Assembly: GCA_000729835.1 (NCBI GenBank) | Contig: JFHB01000103.1 | Span: 1 to 64,000 of the forward strand | Length of the DNA: 64,000 nt | Reading direction: 5' to 3' | Source: Atkinsonella hypoxylon | Lineage: Eukaryota; Ascomycota; Sordariomycetes; Hypocreales; Clavicipitaceae | Shown here: piece by piece, positions 32,397 to 43,816 of the stretch | Layout of the letters: each line of letters starts with the position of its first letter | Position numbering within the stretch: position 1 is the first letter of the stretch | The notes under the pieces: model-generated | Database searches by the model: none | The model's input: only the letters and a program-made list of their open reading frames with translations | What the model was told of the DNA's origin: nothing | Position numbers and translations under genes: made by a program

Positions 32397-35383
32397 GTCG
32401 GTGTTATCCATCCGAAATGCAAACCAGCCATCAACCCGGGCATTAACTAACTAACTATTCCGTAGTTCGAGTGATAGACAAGAGGGTGGGTTCCAGGCCC
32501 CGACACTGACAGAACTTTATTGGTCAACACAAGCTGAATGCATAGACATGATGTGTGCTCATGTCCGACCCATGAGAGAATGTCCGACACCCGAAAAAAG
32601 TAAAGTTTTTTATTTTCTCCCTCCCTCTTTCGCTGCGGCATACGGAATATACCACCATCATTTCCAGTGGGTGTCGGTGTTGACAGTCTGGCATCTAGGG
32701 GCGGCACATGTAAGCCGAAACAAGCGCGGTGCCTCTGCATCCGCAACAATCGCAACTTGGAACAAAAAAGGCCACACCGACACCGGCATGCGCGTTGTGA
32801 TACGCTTATCCCGCATCGATAGCAATCAAAGGATCGGGGGCACAGTTGTTGGGAGGATTAAGCAGTCCGGGACTCAACTTCATCGGCTTGTGTACGGAAT
32901 ACGTGCGGAGATCTGGCCTTTGTCACACGTCCAAGGGAAATCGAGCCGGTCTGGAGACATGAGTTCTCCGTTCTCCATGTATAGCTGAAATCACACACAA
33001 ATTCTTCGTCGTTGACAACTGCATGCGCCTCGAATGTGCCCCGCTCGTGCTGTCTCTGTCTTGGACTGGGCTGGATGTCGTTGCAACCCAAGGCATGGCG
33101 GTCTAATGGATCCAAGGCGGGGAGACACGGCTGGTGGTTCACACTGAGCTGGTAATTCGACTTGTTTGCGGTCCGTGCAATCTTGCGAAAGACGAAAGAA
33201 TTATCCTGTGGGAGATGCGATTCTGCATGAAGGCCTGCCTGCTACGCCGACCGTTATCATCAGTCACCATGCATTGCAACAAAGAAGTTGCCAAATCTGG
33301 AAATTGCGACCGTAAATAAAGGCATCCGTGTCGATCCTGTTGGATGGAATTGAGAAGACAAAGATCACACATATCACATCATACCAACCGTGAGGGATAG
33401 TTATTGTCCGAGACGGTTTGGGAACAAGGGAAGTCTTGCTTCCTTGCTTCTGTGATCTTGGCTATCGATTATCGATTTTAAGATCCCTGTTGTGCTGATT
33501 TTCAGCGTATGAGATAACTAGACTGTTTCTCGCCTTGGAACAATCAAGAGTCTTACTAGTTACTGACGTTTACTTGCTGACTGGACGAAAAATCAGGGAT
33601 AGCTGGGCGGGGGTGTCTGAAGGCACGCGCAACGACTACTTTACAGGGAATTTGGAAATCCCCATTTCCCGGCGTTCCCGAGTAAAATTCAGAACATGTA
33701 TGGTGATAGGTACCATGAAGGGCATGCTTCTCGAATTCTCCTTGCTTAGCCACACTATGGCCAAGGATGTTATATTCCTTAGCGGCAAGCAGACCCAGTT
33801 TTACATGTTCAGGATAGGGGGGGATCATTCTTTGACCGAGAAAAGCCTTACAAGTTGATCTAGTGGATGGATGAGCGTGTACGAGAGAATCATCGGTGCA
33901 GACATCGTGTTCACTTTAGCTGCGACTTATAGTCAACTATCTTGAAGCTGGCAAGTGTAAGGGCGGATGAGGTGACGTGGGCGATAGATGCGGCGTTAGG
34001 TCACCTGTTGCGTCAACGGCGAGATTGAAGCTTCTGGAGAGGCCGATCATCCCCAATATGAGCTCATCATGGAAATTCCTCTAGAGAACCCCAGAGCAGT
34101 GAATCAGCCGGCAAGACTAGCAAGACGATTCCGTGATAACATGCTTCAATTCTCACTCGTGATATAATCTACAGGACAGAGTGTTCAACTTTGCTTCCAT
34201 GCTGGCAGAGCTCTCATCGTTGAGTCACAGTCAAGGGCAAGGACAAGACCATCAAAAGTAGGGTCATAGAATATAGGTCGTTGTTTTGTAGTCCAAATGT
34301 GTTTTCTCGTCCGGGGCTGTAACAGGTATAGATGGAGAGCCAAAGAATAGTGAAGAAAGACAGACTTGGACTGGCTATTTGAGAGGGCAGATGTTCACAT
34401 TGTCTAGTCGCCCGGCTTCGAGATTACCACCAGCATTAAAAGTATCATTGCCAGTACCGTCTGTGAATCCAGAACTGGGTATGCAAGTCGAGCTCATCCG
34501 CAGATTCCGTGGACATCTGGTAAAATAACAAGTTGACATCTCATCAAGCCGACACGGGGACTAGGTTCCTGCGTGGTTAAGTCCAAAGAAGCTAGTTTCC
34601 CAGAAGAGTATATAGAGACGCCTTGCGAGACACCAAGTGTTGGCACGACAAGATACAGACAACCGCGATCTTCGATGAGAGTTCAAGACAGATAGATTTC
34701 CCGCTTATTCAACGCGGGAAAGCCTTGACAAATACCGTAGATGTGGGAGAGAATGGGTCTTACAGACTGAACGTTGCGAGGCACTGTACCGGCCATTTTA
34801 TACTCGTTTGTATGCAAAACATTCATGGCTGCCTTTAAACTGAGCAGCTTATTTTTGACTTATGCATGCCGGACCATAGATACAGAGGCCAATTTGCTGG
34901 GGATTCCCGACTGTTGGACCAGGAGCACGGTTCAAACCACTCAGCCGTCCTGGATCTGGACCGTAACTATCCATGAGAAGGCATGGCGCTCCCGAGGCAA
35001 GAGTATACACAATCGCGCAAAGTGGATTGCAACGAGTCCGCAACCGTAGACATCCATGGCGCCGATGCAATGCTGAACGGATATTTCGGTACGAAACACA
35101 TGCTTATGCCATGGACGGAGTCTTTGTTTGGCTCGAGAGCAGTAGATCGTCGTCAATAATAAAGCTGAAAAGCACGGGTTGCACGAATGAATGCTCGAAT
35201 CATACGACTACATTGTGATTTCGACCAAGGTTCTATAAAGTTCAATCGTAACGATGTTGGTTTCTTTCTTTCTTTTCTCTCTCTCTTTTTTTTTTTTTTA
35301 CTCGTGCGTCATGACCCCAAGGATCCCACAGTGTCACCTCTTATCATCAAAAAAAACCCTGAACAATCCACTCATCTCCCAAA

Positions 35384-36163
35384 TCAAGCGCCAATAGCCT
35401 TCAAAATGGCCTCGCCAACACCCTTGGCCGAAGCAGGATTCTGTCCCGAAATAAGCAGGCCATCCACCACCACCTTCTCTCCCCAGGGCTGGTCAGCAGC
35501 CTGGAACTTGGCCCCAGCCTTCTTCAGCTCGTCCTCCAGAAGGAAGGGCATAGCCGCGCTGAGCTGGGCCTGATCTTCCTCGACGTTGGTGAAGCCCGTG
35601 ACATTCTTACCCTGGACGAGCGGCGCCCCGTTTACCTTGACGTCCCGAAAGGCGATGGGCCCATGGCAAACAGCCGCGACGGGCTTGCCAGCCTTGTAGA
35701 ACTCTTCAATGAGCTTGATGGAGTCGGCGTCGGTGACGAGGTCATACATGGGGCCATGGCCACCGGGGTAGAAAATGGCGTCGAACTCAGCGGATTTGCC
35801 GACAAACTCCCTCAGGGGCTTGGTGTTTTCCCAGACGTGCTTGTTGTTCTTGAGGAAGTTGGTGCAGGATTCGTCCGACTTGAACATCTCGACGGAGCTG
35901 GGGTCCAGCGGCGCGACGCCACCCTTGGGGGAAGCAACCACGATTTCGGCCTTGGGCGCAAGGACATCGTAGGGATGAGCGAGCTCGGGCTTTTTTTTTA
36001 GTCCGTTGTTCGTGTTGTTCGTGTAATTGACTCAGGGGGCGCTCGATGATGCTGTGCTGAGCATTGCGGAGTGATAATGGCTCACCAAGTACCAGCCCGT
36101 GGGCCTATCGAGCTTGACAATCTTGTCAGCGGAAGTGAGAACGACAAGAACCTTCTTTGCCAT
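35384..36163 (-). CDS. DJ-1/PfpI family protein, Hsp31-like glyoxalase
   Basis: Two exons, 36163-36086 and 35989-35384, give 227 residues. Exon 1 reads MAKKVLVVLTSADK to GWYL, and the splice (donor GTGAGC, acceptor AAG after an A-run) continues PELAHPYDVLAPKAEIVVAS. The nucleophile elbow AAVCHGP has Cys134 followed by His135, as in yeast Hsp31, and FYPGGHGPM forms the oxyanion-side loop. By homology this is a cofactor-independent methylglyoxalase (D-lactate-forming, glyoxalase III type) and stress protein of the cytosol; chaperone activity reported for the family cannot be judged here. Length matches the family (about 225-240). The acceptor lies immediately after nine A residues, an unusual polypurine ending, but frame and homology both need it. 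Confidence 0.9.
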
Positions 36164-36784
36164 TGCGGAAGATGAGATGTAATACAGTGCAGTGGGAGAG
36201 AATGGTTATTTCTGCTAAGGCCCGGGGGTATATTGTCCCTTTCGTAGATGAACTCGATACTACGGACGTACGGTTATACAATTCGTGGGCTTGCCATCGC
36301 CCTTTATACCTCGTTCCACGGCAACCGGATTACCAAGAAGATCGGGGCCATTTCCTCATTCTGATTAGTTCGTCTGGATATACCGGCGTTCAGCGCGACG
36401 AGATCTGCCCCCTCTTGGCCAAGCCAAGGGCAACCTTTTACTCCGTACTAGAGCTGATTTCTAACGCAGGATTACCAAGCTGATGGAGCTTAGCTTTGTC
36501 CATGTCCCCACTTTGGAGCTCCCGGCGTAGCATGACGTCAGGATGCGATGTTAACGGTGGCATCAAGCTGCCTGATGTGGGGACCCTATATGGGGAACCA
36601 AAGGCTCAAGAAACTAACAGTATGAGGCTTCGAAGATTAATAAACACAAGTTTTCCACTCAATGCCACTTTCCTGTAATTCTCTAAACGGGCTAGTATCT
36701 GTCCAATGCGGGAACATCGATCAATTGAAGCAGAAATGTCCAGCCTCATAACCGGCATTGCTTGTCCCCACACTAACACATTCA

Positions 36785-36855
36785 GCGGCCATGGTGTAAC
36801 GGTTAGCATGGCTGATTTCCATTCAGCCGACTCGGGTTCGACTCCCGATGGCCGC
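36785..36855 (+). tRNA. tRNA-Gly (anticodon UCC)
   Basis: 71 nt fold: acceptor GCGGCCA pairs perfectly with TGGCCGC; D arm around GTGTAACGGTTAGCAT; anticodon stem GCTGA/TCAGC closes the loop TTTCCAT, giving anticodon TCC; T stem TCGGG/CCCGA closes TTCGACT. The B box GGTTCGACTCC is at 36835-36845. No intron and no encoded CCA, as usual in eukaryotes. Confidence 0.95.
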
Positions 36856-36859
36856 ATTG

Positions 36860-36865
36860 TTTTTT
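36860..36865 (+). terminator. Pol III terminator T6
   Basis: A run of six T starts four bases after the tRNA-Gly 3' end, the normal RNA polymerase III stop. Confidence 0.85.
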
Positions 36866-37099
36866 GGACGTTTGTCCTCCTGGTAGTTATCGTATCGCTG
36901 TTGCAAAAGTATTCGACGTCAAAATACAAAACAATGGTGACAGAATTTACTCATAACATACTCTGCGTCTTATATATTTTCAATCCCTTTATTGTTGGTT
37001 CTTTTCTTTCTTTTTAGAAAACTTTCTTGTCATAACGTCATACATGCGATGCTTTACTTTGCATAAATCATCATGAGTCCGCAGAGACTCAACCATGCC

Positions 37100-38883
37100 T
37101 CACACACTATCCTCTGTGATTCCTCGACGCCCCTCCACATCAGGCTCGCGTGCCCTGAAATTGGCCACACTCCCACCCGCAACAGCCGTCAAAACCGCCA
37201 GTAAGACAAAGGGCAACGCAAACCATCCTGCTGCCCACTTGGACCCTGCCTCAAACAGCCACTTCAGGGTCGGCAAACCTACCAACGCCGCGATATTCTG
37301 CACGGCGCCGACCAAAGTGAAAAGCACTCCAGTGTGCTGCTCGCCGTTGAAAAGCACAAGTAGACTTCTCGCAACGGGGGCGAATGCAGAGTCGGAAGAG
37401 AGCAGCACCGTGCCTATAATAACCATGGCTCTTCCGTTGGCAAATCCTGTGATCCATAAGCCGGCTACAACGGGCAGAATGATACCTCGCGCAAGCCACA
37501 GATCCTTCTCTACAGGGTTGTACTGCAATCTCGTGAGGACTTGCGAAGTAATGGGAAGAACGACTGCTATGATGATGAGGCTGCTCCACAGCTTGACTGT
37601 GTTGATGAGTATGGCCTGCGTTATTGTATCAGTAAACGAAGGTGGGGATTGACTCTGGCAAAAAGTATCTTTGTTGGATGGAGTATTTTACGTACATCCT
37701 GCATTGACCAGGCCAGTTTCTTGAGAACGTAGAAAATGGCAAGAGCAGGAGAGAAGCTTGACATGAAGAAGAAGAAGACTCCTAGCAAGATCAAGCCGAG
37801 GCGTTTGTTGTGGATCGTTACCAGACGAGCTATCGACTCCACCTGTTTCGCGGCTCTCTTACTGTGTGAGTACAGTCTGAAGATGAAGCTCTCCCCTGTT
37901 ACTCCTTCACTATCATTGGAACCCACTGAGCTCGTGAGGCTGGCGACATCTCGGGTTGTAGGGAGAAACAGGATAAATATGGTGGAAATGCAGGTCGTTG
38001 CCAGACCAATATAAATGGCCAGCCACGGCTTCTTGATTGTAAGCTTCGTTGAGATTGGTAGGCTGATCTGAAGTGCTATGGTGTTTAAAGCCTCGAGGAG
38101 GAGAAAGGCAATGACTCTGTTATTTGATCAGCATCAAGAAGGCCAGTAGTTATGCGGTGAAGTTTTGCCCACCTCCAGGCGTTGCTGGACACGTCACTTG
38201 CAATGGCATTGACCAGAGCCGTGAAGACGAGTGATCCGCCACCAATTAATGTAAGTAAGGTGGTAAGCCAAACCAGTCGGAGAGGAAAGAACTCGGGAAA
38301 CAAGCCTAGTAACGATGAGAGTTAGCCCGAGATAACGTTGGCACCTTCTTAGCAAATGGGCGGCTCAGGGCAAAAACATGTAAAAGTAGGAAATGAATGC
38401 AGCAAAGAGTATAGAGTACGGGGCAATGAACTCACAAATGATGATTTCCGCCGCCATAGAAAGCAAGATACCGCCAATGCATAGAGCCAGTACATTCCTG
38501 CGGCTAAGCTTGTCGGCAGCAAGACCATACGGTACAGCAGTCAACAGACCAGCCAGCAAGCCAACGTAATTCTTCCACGTTTCAATGATGTAGAATTCAG
38601 CATCTGCTCGATGCGAGTGGCACAGTAAAGGCAGCACATGGGTTCGATTTGGCTGGAAGTTATGGCAGTTGATGGCATACTCGACCCGGAACATGGCGGA
38701 GCTGTAGAGCGAGGACCCGAAAGACTTGGTGAAGACGGCGAGAGCAAGTAGGACCAAGACGGTGACTCGATCCGAGGTTACAAATGCGTCCTGAGGGACC
38801 TGCTGGTATTCCTCGTCCTGGTCGTCGAACTCGTCCTCTTCACGCGGGACGAGAAGCGGTTGACGCTCGCCTTGGAAGGCCAT
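37100..38883 (-). CDS. Major facilitator superfamily transporter
   Basis: Four exons, 38883-38436, 38305-38173, 38116-37696 and 37615-37100, give 505 residues in continuous frame. An acidic N-terminal tail (REEDEFDDQDEEYQQ) precedes about twelve hydrophobic segments. The loop after the second helix has GLAADKLSRRN, the MFS motif A (GxxADxxxRR), and LIGGGSLVFTALVNAIASD marks helix 4. The central loop is long and charged (SNDSEG ... SKRAAKQVESIARL), and the C-terminal half has GTVLLSSDSAFAPVARSLLV and WFALPFVLLAVLTAVAGG. It belongs to a group of fungal MFS proteins of unknown substrate; I cannot assign it to sugar, siderophore or drug families. The start ATG at 38883 is preferred to an ATG further upstream because it begins the acidic tail just before helix 1. 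All splice sites have standard donors and acceptors. Confidence 0.85.
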
Positions 38884-39790
38884 ATTCAACAACGGCGGAG
38901 GAAGACGGTAAAGAAGGTCGATTGTCGATGTGAAAGTCGATGTGAAAGTCGATGGAGATGGGAGTTGGAGATGGCTGCCTGTGGCGCACAAAGCGATGAG
39001 CCGCGCCGTCGACTCTGATTCTATATTGGTGGCACAGGTATCACAAGAAGTGTCTCACGTATCCCACGGCGCAAGCAAAGCGCTCGGAAAGTGCTAGAAA
39101 AGACCGTGATAGACACAGATGAGAAAGTACAGCGGTTGGCAATGGCCACGGGGCATTTGGAAAGACGGCACGCAGGTGTCGTAAGCCGGGGGGGAGGGGG
39201 TTGAAGGTGGATGATGACTGGACTGTGCATCGTGCGTGCATCGTGCATTGTGTGCCGTGCCCAACCGTCTCGGTGGCATGACGTGACGAGGCACCCGTTG
39301 AGCAAGCCAAGCTTTTTTTTTTTTCATGGTTTTTTTTTTCGGGTGAGCTTGCTGTGCATGGGAAGGGTTTGGTGTGTCTGTCTAGTGGCGACAATCACGA
39401 TACAAACGGAATAACAACACCAGACGTGTAAAAGCCAAGGCAGGTTGAGCACTTGGTAGCTATTATAATTGCTGCGTGGGTACGGGTTTTTCGGACAGGG
39501 CTATTCAATCTTGATCCGTCTGCCGAGGTAAAAACACCATATTAACTCGGAGACGGGGAGATATGATGTCTATAAATCAATGCTGTATCTTCGCCAATGA
39601 GAAAAATAAAAATAAAAATAAAAACTTATTCAGAGTATCAAGGAATACAATCACGCCGATTTCTTTCTTTCCCGCGTCCCTCGAACCCTGAAAAGGTTGG
39701 TTCTCAGCTTCACGTAACTGCAAACCAGAAGCCACCAAGCACAATTATACCAGAGCAAATCCAGCTTCACGGCCAGATGCCCCGTCAGTC
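38884..39790. other. Divergent promoter region, MFS and hydratase-like genes
   Basis: Contains two T-runs near 39313-39340, an AAAATAA-type tract near 39600-39622, and no supported gene. It must carry promoters for both flanking genes. Confidence 0.5.
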
Positions 39791-40673
39791 ATGCCACAAC
39801 CGCACTTCTCCATCCCCATTGCCCCCATCGGCCGACACCCCGGCGGCAGCATCGAGTGCACAGAACCGCATCCCGAAGTTTATGTCCTGACATGGAATGC
39901 GCCGCCCGAGAACCGCTTGACCATCGCCTTCCTCAACGCTCTCCTCACGGCCCTTGATGCTATTGAATTTGGTGGCTTCGAGCGTGGCGTCGTCGTTACG
40001 GCCAGTGCCGTTCCTAAATTCTACTCCAACGGGGCGGATCTGGATCTTGCTAGTGAAGATGAGGGATTCTGGGTGCTTCTCTACAAGACCTTCGCTCGCC
40101 TCCTAACGTAAGTCCCACTGTCCTATCGCTAAAACTTGACTCATCACCAGTCAATCCAATCCCTCTCAGCCTGTTTCGCCCGGGTGCCTCCATTCCCATG
40201 CCCTGCTAACACTTTCACTCTTACAATGAAGCTTCCCCATGCCAACCGTCGCTTTTATCCAAGGCCACGCCTTCGCCGGCGGCATCTTTCTCGCCATGGC
40301 CCACGACTACCGCGTCGGCCCCAACACAAAGGGTTGGATCTGTGTCAACGAGCTTGATTTCGGGGCTCCGCTGCCCAGACCCATCGCTGCCATGCTCAGG
40401 ACGCAAATCTCCGCCTTGGAGTTTCGCAAAGCCGTTCTCGAATCGCACAGGTACACAGGCCAAGAGGCCCTTAGCGCAGGCTTGGTAGACGGCGTCGCCG
40501 GCTCATTCGACGATGTGCTCAAGCTCATTCAGGATCACGAGCTGTTGGTCAAGACGAAGAGTCCTTCGTATGGCCATCTCAAGACGGAGATGTACACAGA
40601 CTTGCTGCTGGAGCTTACGCCCGAGGCGGCAGAGGGCGATGCAGAAAATCAGACGTCTTTATGCAACTGCTGA
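39791..40673 (+). CDS. Enoyl-CoA hydratase/isomerase family protein, shifted 3' end
   Basis: Two exons, 39791-40107 and 40232-40673, give 252 residues as the sequence stands. Crotonase-fold blocks are clear: VYVLTWNAPPENRLTIAFLNAL, KFYSNGADLDL (oxyanion-hole loop of enoyl-CoA hydratases/isomerases) and, after the intron, MPTVAFIQGHAFAGGIFLAMAHDYRV, then GAPLPRPIAAMLR. It resembles peroxisomal or mitochondrial delta3,delta2-enoyl-CoA isomerase/hydratase-like proteins of beta-oxidation; the exact reaction is not fixed by sequence, and no clear peroxisomal signal ends either reading. Near 40640 the frame shifts: the annotated protein ends ENQTSLCNC, whereas the plus-one frame continues with a charged helical tail (LYATAEEREEKGKAWYKMW) to 40746, like family C-termini. 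Removing one A from the AAAA run at 40643-40646 joins them. Confidence 0.8.
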
Positions 40674-40746
40674 GGAGAGGGAGGAGAAGGGAAAGGCGTG
40701 GTATAAGATGTGGGCCGTGGATAATAAGGTCAAGTCTAAGATTTGA

Positions 40747-41120
40747 GTTGGTGATGAAAAATGGCGTTTGCGAATATAGAATCCGAGCGAATCGTCTTGT
40801 ATAAACTATTTTGATTGTTTCTGCCAAGTAGACTCTGCCCAGATGTCGTGGAAAGACACACAAGCCATCTCGGCTCAGGAGTTACCCATGATATCCGTGA
40901 CCATTGGCTTCCACTCTCGTTTCTGGTGCATCTTCCGAGTTGCACAAAAGTTGCATAACCTGCGCGCCGTCGAATTGATAGAATCAATCCACCGACCCAC
41001 CCACCTCCAAGCAGCCGCGCGACCACGTCGTTGACCTCTGTCGATTCTCCATCATCGTCTCCTCCACTCACACCTCCCCTCAACCCTCCCCCAACACCCA
41101 TTCACCCGACCTCTCCAACC
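40747..41120. other. Intergenic, TAF6 promoter and 5' leader
   Basis: Short gap between same-strand genes. The TAF6 frame is open upstream to 41031, but that start is TTG, so the Pro/Ser-rich 30-codon extension is taken as leader. Confidence 0.5.
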
Positions 41121-42518
41121 ATGACGGCCGAACCTCCCCGGCCAAAGCTCCTCTGGAACTCGGAAAACGTCAAAGACGTAGCCGAATCCGTCGGCATAAA
41201 CTCCCTCAACGAAGAGGCCCTGAAAGCCCTCACCCAAGATGTAGAATACCGAATCGGCCAAGTCATCATCGAAGCCCTGCGCCTCATGCGCGCCGCCCGC
41301 CGCACCACCCTCACAGTCAACGACGTCTCCCTCGCCCTCCGCGTTCTCGACGTCGAGCCCCTATACGGCTACGACTCGACCCGGCCCCTTCGCTACGGCG
41401 AAGCGAGTCTCGGCCCCGGCCAACCCCTCTTCTACATCGAGGACGAAGAGGTCGACTTCGAGAAGCTTATCAACGCGCCGCTTCCCAAGGTGCCTCGCGA
41501 CATGAACTTCACGGCCCACTGGCTTGCCATCGAAGGCGTCCAGCCGTCCATCCCCCAGAATCCCACCACGGCCGAATCGCGCTCCCAGGAGCTTCTGCCC
41601 AAGGGGCCCGGCGCCAACCCGGCGCTCGCCGCCCTGGCCGGCAACGACAACGTCGCCGTCAAGCCGTCCGTCAAGCACATCGTCAGCAAAGAGCTCATTC
41701 TCTACTTTGACAAGATCCAGGCCGCCATCCTGGACGACAACCCTGACGAGGAGGTCGTCAGGCTGCGCCAGGCTGCGCTCGGCTCGGTGCGCGACGACCC
41801 GGGCTTGCACCAGCTGGTGCCCTACTTTATCAACTTCATCATGGACCGCGTGACGCACCACCTCTACGACACGTTTACTCTCAGACAAATGATGGAGCTG
41901 ACGAACGCGCTCATCGAAAACAACAGCCTATTTCTCGATCCCTATGCCAGTTCTCTGTCCGCCCCGGCCCTGACATGCCTCATGGCGCGCAAACTTGGTG
42001 CAGATGACGGCACAGACGCCATTCGGGATCAGTATGAACTGCGACAACTCGCCGCGTCACTAGTGGGCAGAATTGCGCGCAAATACTCGGCTTCGAATAC
42101 CCTGCTTCGGCCGAAGCTCACCCGAACCTGTCTCAAGTACTTTCTTGATCCTACGAAGCCGCCTGCGGTTTTGTACGGCGCTATATTTGGCCTGTTGGAA
42201 GCGGGCGGGCTCGAGGCAATCCGTGTGCTGGTCCTGCGTAACCTCAAGACGTTTGACGCGGCTATTCTGCAGCCGCTGAAGGAAAAGTCAGAGGGGAGCA
42301 TTGAATATGAGATGCTTGTTCAGGGCTTAGTACAGGCCGTGGCATCCTTGGCACAGACCCCAGAAATGGATATCTCAAATGCTGTGTACGGCACCTCGGC
42401 AGCAGACGAAGTCTCTGAGCTGAATGAGTTCATTGGTCCTATTGTAGGACAAAAAATTGCCTCAATGGGAAATCGCGCGCTGATCAGGACGATTCTCGGT
42501 GCCCGTCTGCTCGAGTAG
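41121..42518 (+). CDS. TAF6: TFIID subunit TAF6
   Basis: Single exon, 465 residues from the ATG at 41121. The N-terminal histone fold (about 8-75) reads LLWNSENVKDVAESVGINSL, ALTQDVEYRIGQVIIEALRLM and RRTTLTVNDVSLALRVLDVEPLYGY, the characteristic TAF6 H4-like fold. A linker follows with FYIEDEEVDFEKLINAPLPKVPRD, then the C-terminal HEAT-repeat domain with LHQLVPYFINFIMDRV and RKLGADDGTDAIRDQYELR. By homology it pairs with TAF9 in TFIID (and in SAGA in yeast) to help recruit RNA polymerase II. Length matches fungal orthologues. It is intronless here, and its coding sequence has strong C-ending codon bias. Assignment is secure. Confidence 0.95.
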   Translation: MTAEPPRPKLLWNSENVKDVAESVGINSLNEEALKALTQDVEYRIGQVIIEALRLMRAARRTTLTVNDVSLALRVLDVEPLYGYDSTRPLRYGEASLGPGQPLFYIEDEEVDFEKLINAPLPKVPRDMNFTAHWLAIEGVQPSIPQNPTTAESRSQELLPKGPGANPALAALAGNDNVAVKPSVKHIVSKELILYFDKIQAAILDDNPDEEVVRLRQAALGSVRDDPGLHQLVPYFINFIMDRVTHHLYDTFTLRQMMELTNALIENNSLFLDPYASSLSAPALTCLMARKLGADDGTDAIRDQYELRQLAASLVGRIARKYSASNTLLRPKLTRTCLKYFLDPTKPPAVLYGAIFGLLEAGGLEAIRVLVLRNLKTFDAAILQPLKEKSEGSIEYEMLVQGLVQAVASLAQTPEMDISNAVYGTSAADEVSELNEFIGPIVGQKIASMGNRALIRTILGARLLE

Positions 42519-42953
42519 ATTCGGCCTGGACATATACTACGAAGACAAGAGACAGAATGATGGTTGGGCACAATACATGGCTAGGAGATTGGCTCTGGCG
42601 AATTGGCGTTTTGGGCGAGGAGCGATGTCAAAAAAAATTCCATTGTTTCGTATTTCAAGCGGGTACTTATCTCACGTAGCATTTTCTTACCGCATCACCC
42701 AGGTAGAAACAAGGTCGAGAGACAAAGGGGAATCTCAAGTAATTGGCAGGAGAAAAACAAAAAACTGAAGCCTACCACCAAAGCTACTTATTCTACAAAC
42801 GTTAATCTCACGTTGATCTTAGCCCATCACCTCACACATGCGTGATACCTCTTTGCACTCGTTCCTAGAAGCAGGTTTCTTTCTTTCATCCAACCAGGTC
42901 CTCCACTCTCCACCTTCACTCCACACATTATATCCGTCCGTTTCTCGTTCCCC
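42519..42953. other. Convergent intergenic region, TAF6/SDH3
   Basis: Joint 3' flank of TAF6 (plus) and SDH3 (minus). No gene or repeat seen. Confidence 0.5.
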
Positions 42954-43696
42954 TCACAGACCAAAGGCCAGGTACAGTCCACTCAAAATGCTCGATGTCC
43001 AAAGGAACATCTCGCCCTTCTTAATAGAAGACTTAGAGAAGCCCTTGCCGAGATCGAACCACAAGTGTCGCAATCCGTTGATAAAGTGGTAAGCAAAGGG
43101 GAACCCGAGCGCGAACTTGATGCCGCCCTGGGCAGCGAAGGGCAGACCAGCAAAGGCGGAGACGACCGACGCGCTCTCCAGGTGCCAGCCTACCAAGGGG
43201 GCGACCAGGTACGCTGTGAAGTAGGCGTACGCGGCGCCGGAGAGGGTGCAGCCGGTGATACGCGTCCAGGCGGAGTGTCCCAGCCAGGTCTGTTCGAGCT
43301 TGTAGATGCCGAGATGGGGGGAAACGGGGCGCTGGAGGCGCTGGTTCACGAGGATCTGGTGGGCGTCTTCTTGGGAGATTTTGGCAGTAGTGACGGGACT
43401 GGGGGGGTGGGGGGAACCAACGTTAGCCGAGGGGGACGTTGTCATCGTCAGCGGATGAAATCGCTGTCCTGCGCATCGTCGGGTATGATTGTGAGTAGTT
43501 GCGTACCGAGCTTGAATGCCGCTTGCGATAGCTACCTTTGGCAAGTGCGCGAAAATGCCAGGCCGAGCGCCTAGACAGTTAGCTACGCCTTGACATGCCG
43601 AGCGATAAACATGAATGGCAAGAAGACGCAAAAACAAAAGGTGCAGGAAAACGTACTTCCGCGCAGAGCAGCCATTCCAACCCTTTGAGCAATCAT
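42954..43696 (-). CDS. SDH3: Succinate dehydrogenase cytochrome b560 subunit (SDH3/SdhC)
   Basis: Three exons, 43696-43657, 43570-43507 and 43398-42954, give 182 residues. The first two exons encode a mitochondrial presequence (MIAQRVGMAALRG..., basic, no acidic residues). The mature part has RPVSPHLGIYKL and SAWTRITG, where the Ser and Arg correspond to the ubiquinone-site residues of SdhC, three membrane helices, and FAYHFINGLRHLWFD with the His of the heme b ligand motif HxxxGxRHL. By homology it anchors complex II in the inner membrane with SDH4 and helps form the quinone site. The second intron ends in a C-rich tract with a CTAAC branch point; without splicing the frame also stays open, so an alternative product with a longer presequence region cannot be excluded. 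It is the usual target gene for SDHI fungicide resistance changes in fungi, but no claim is made about its state here. Confidence 0.88.
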
Positions 43697-43816
43697 TGTG
43701 GCAATAGTCTTCCAGGTCCGTCACGATGAAACCCAAGTGCAATCGTAAGTCTAAGAGCACGCAGTCAACCCCGTTCTCGGGACAAGAGGTAACTCGGTTC
43801 CTCGGTCCGAGCACCG

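Larger units (their letters stand above)
29369..35383. other. Six-kilobase gene-poor block
   Basis: No gene with a supported start, domain or exon chain was found. The block contains a 12-bp tandem repeat (29862-29912), the GTGGGC array, the second copy of the dispersed repeat (30923-30999), an AT-rich island (31000-31210), TAATAGC repeats near 31829-31860, the CTGAGTCTGG array (32319-32396) and a T-run near 35287-35299. A 54-codon Cys-containing minus-strand frame at 34375-34539 is listed under findings. Confidence 0.5.
36164..37099. other. Intergenic, contains tRNA-Gly
   Basis: Upstream of the Hsp31-like gene and downstream of the MFS gene (both minus). It holds the tRNA at 36785-36855 and a TACTCCGTA word near 36438. 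No protein gene seen. Confidence 0.5.

Noticed and set aside
32548..33142. Open frames of 94-146 codons on both strands
   Set aside because: No domain or conserved-looking blocks; the minus-strand one starts at GTG.
41031..41120. Thirty-residue Pro-rich N-terminal extension of TAF6
   Set aside because: Begins with TTG; TAF6 orthologues start near the histone fold, matching the ATG at 41121.
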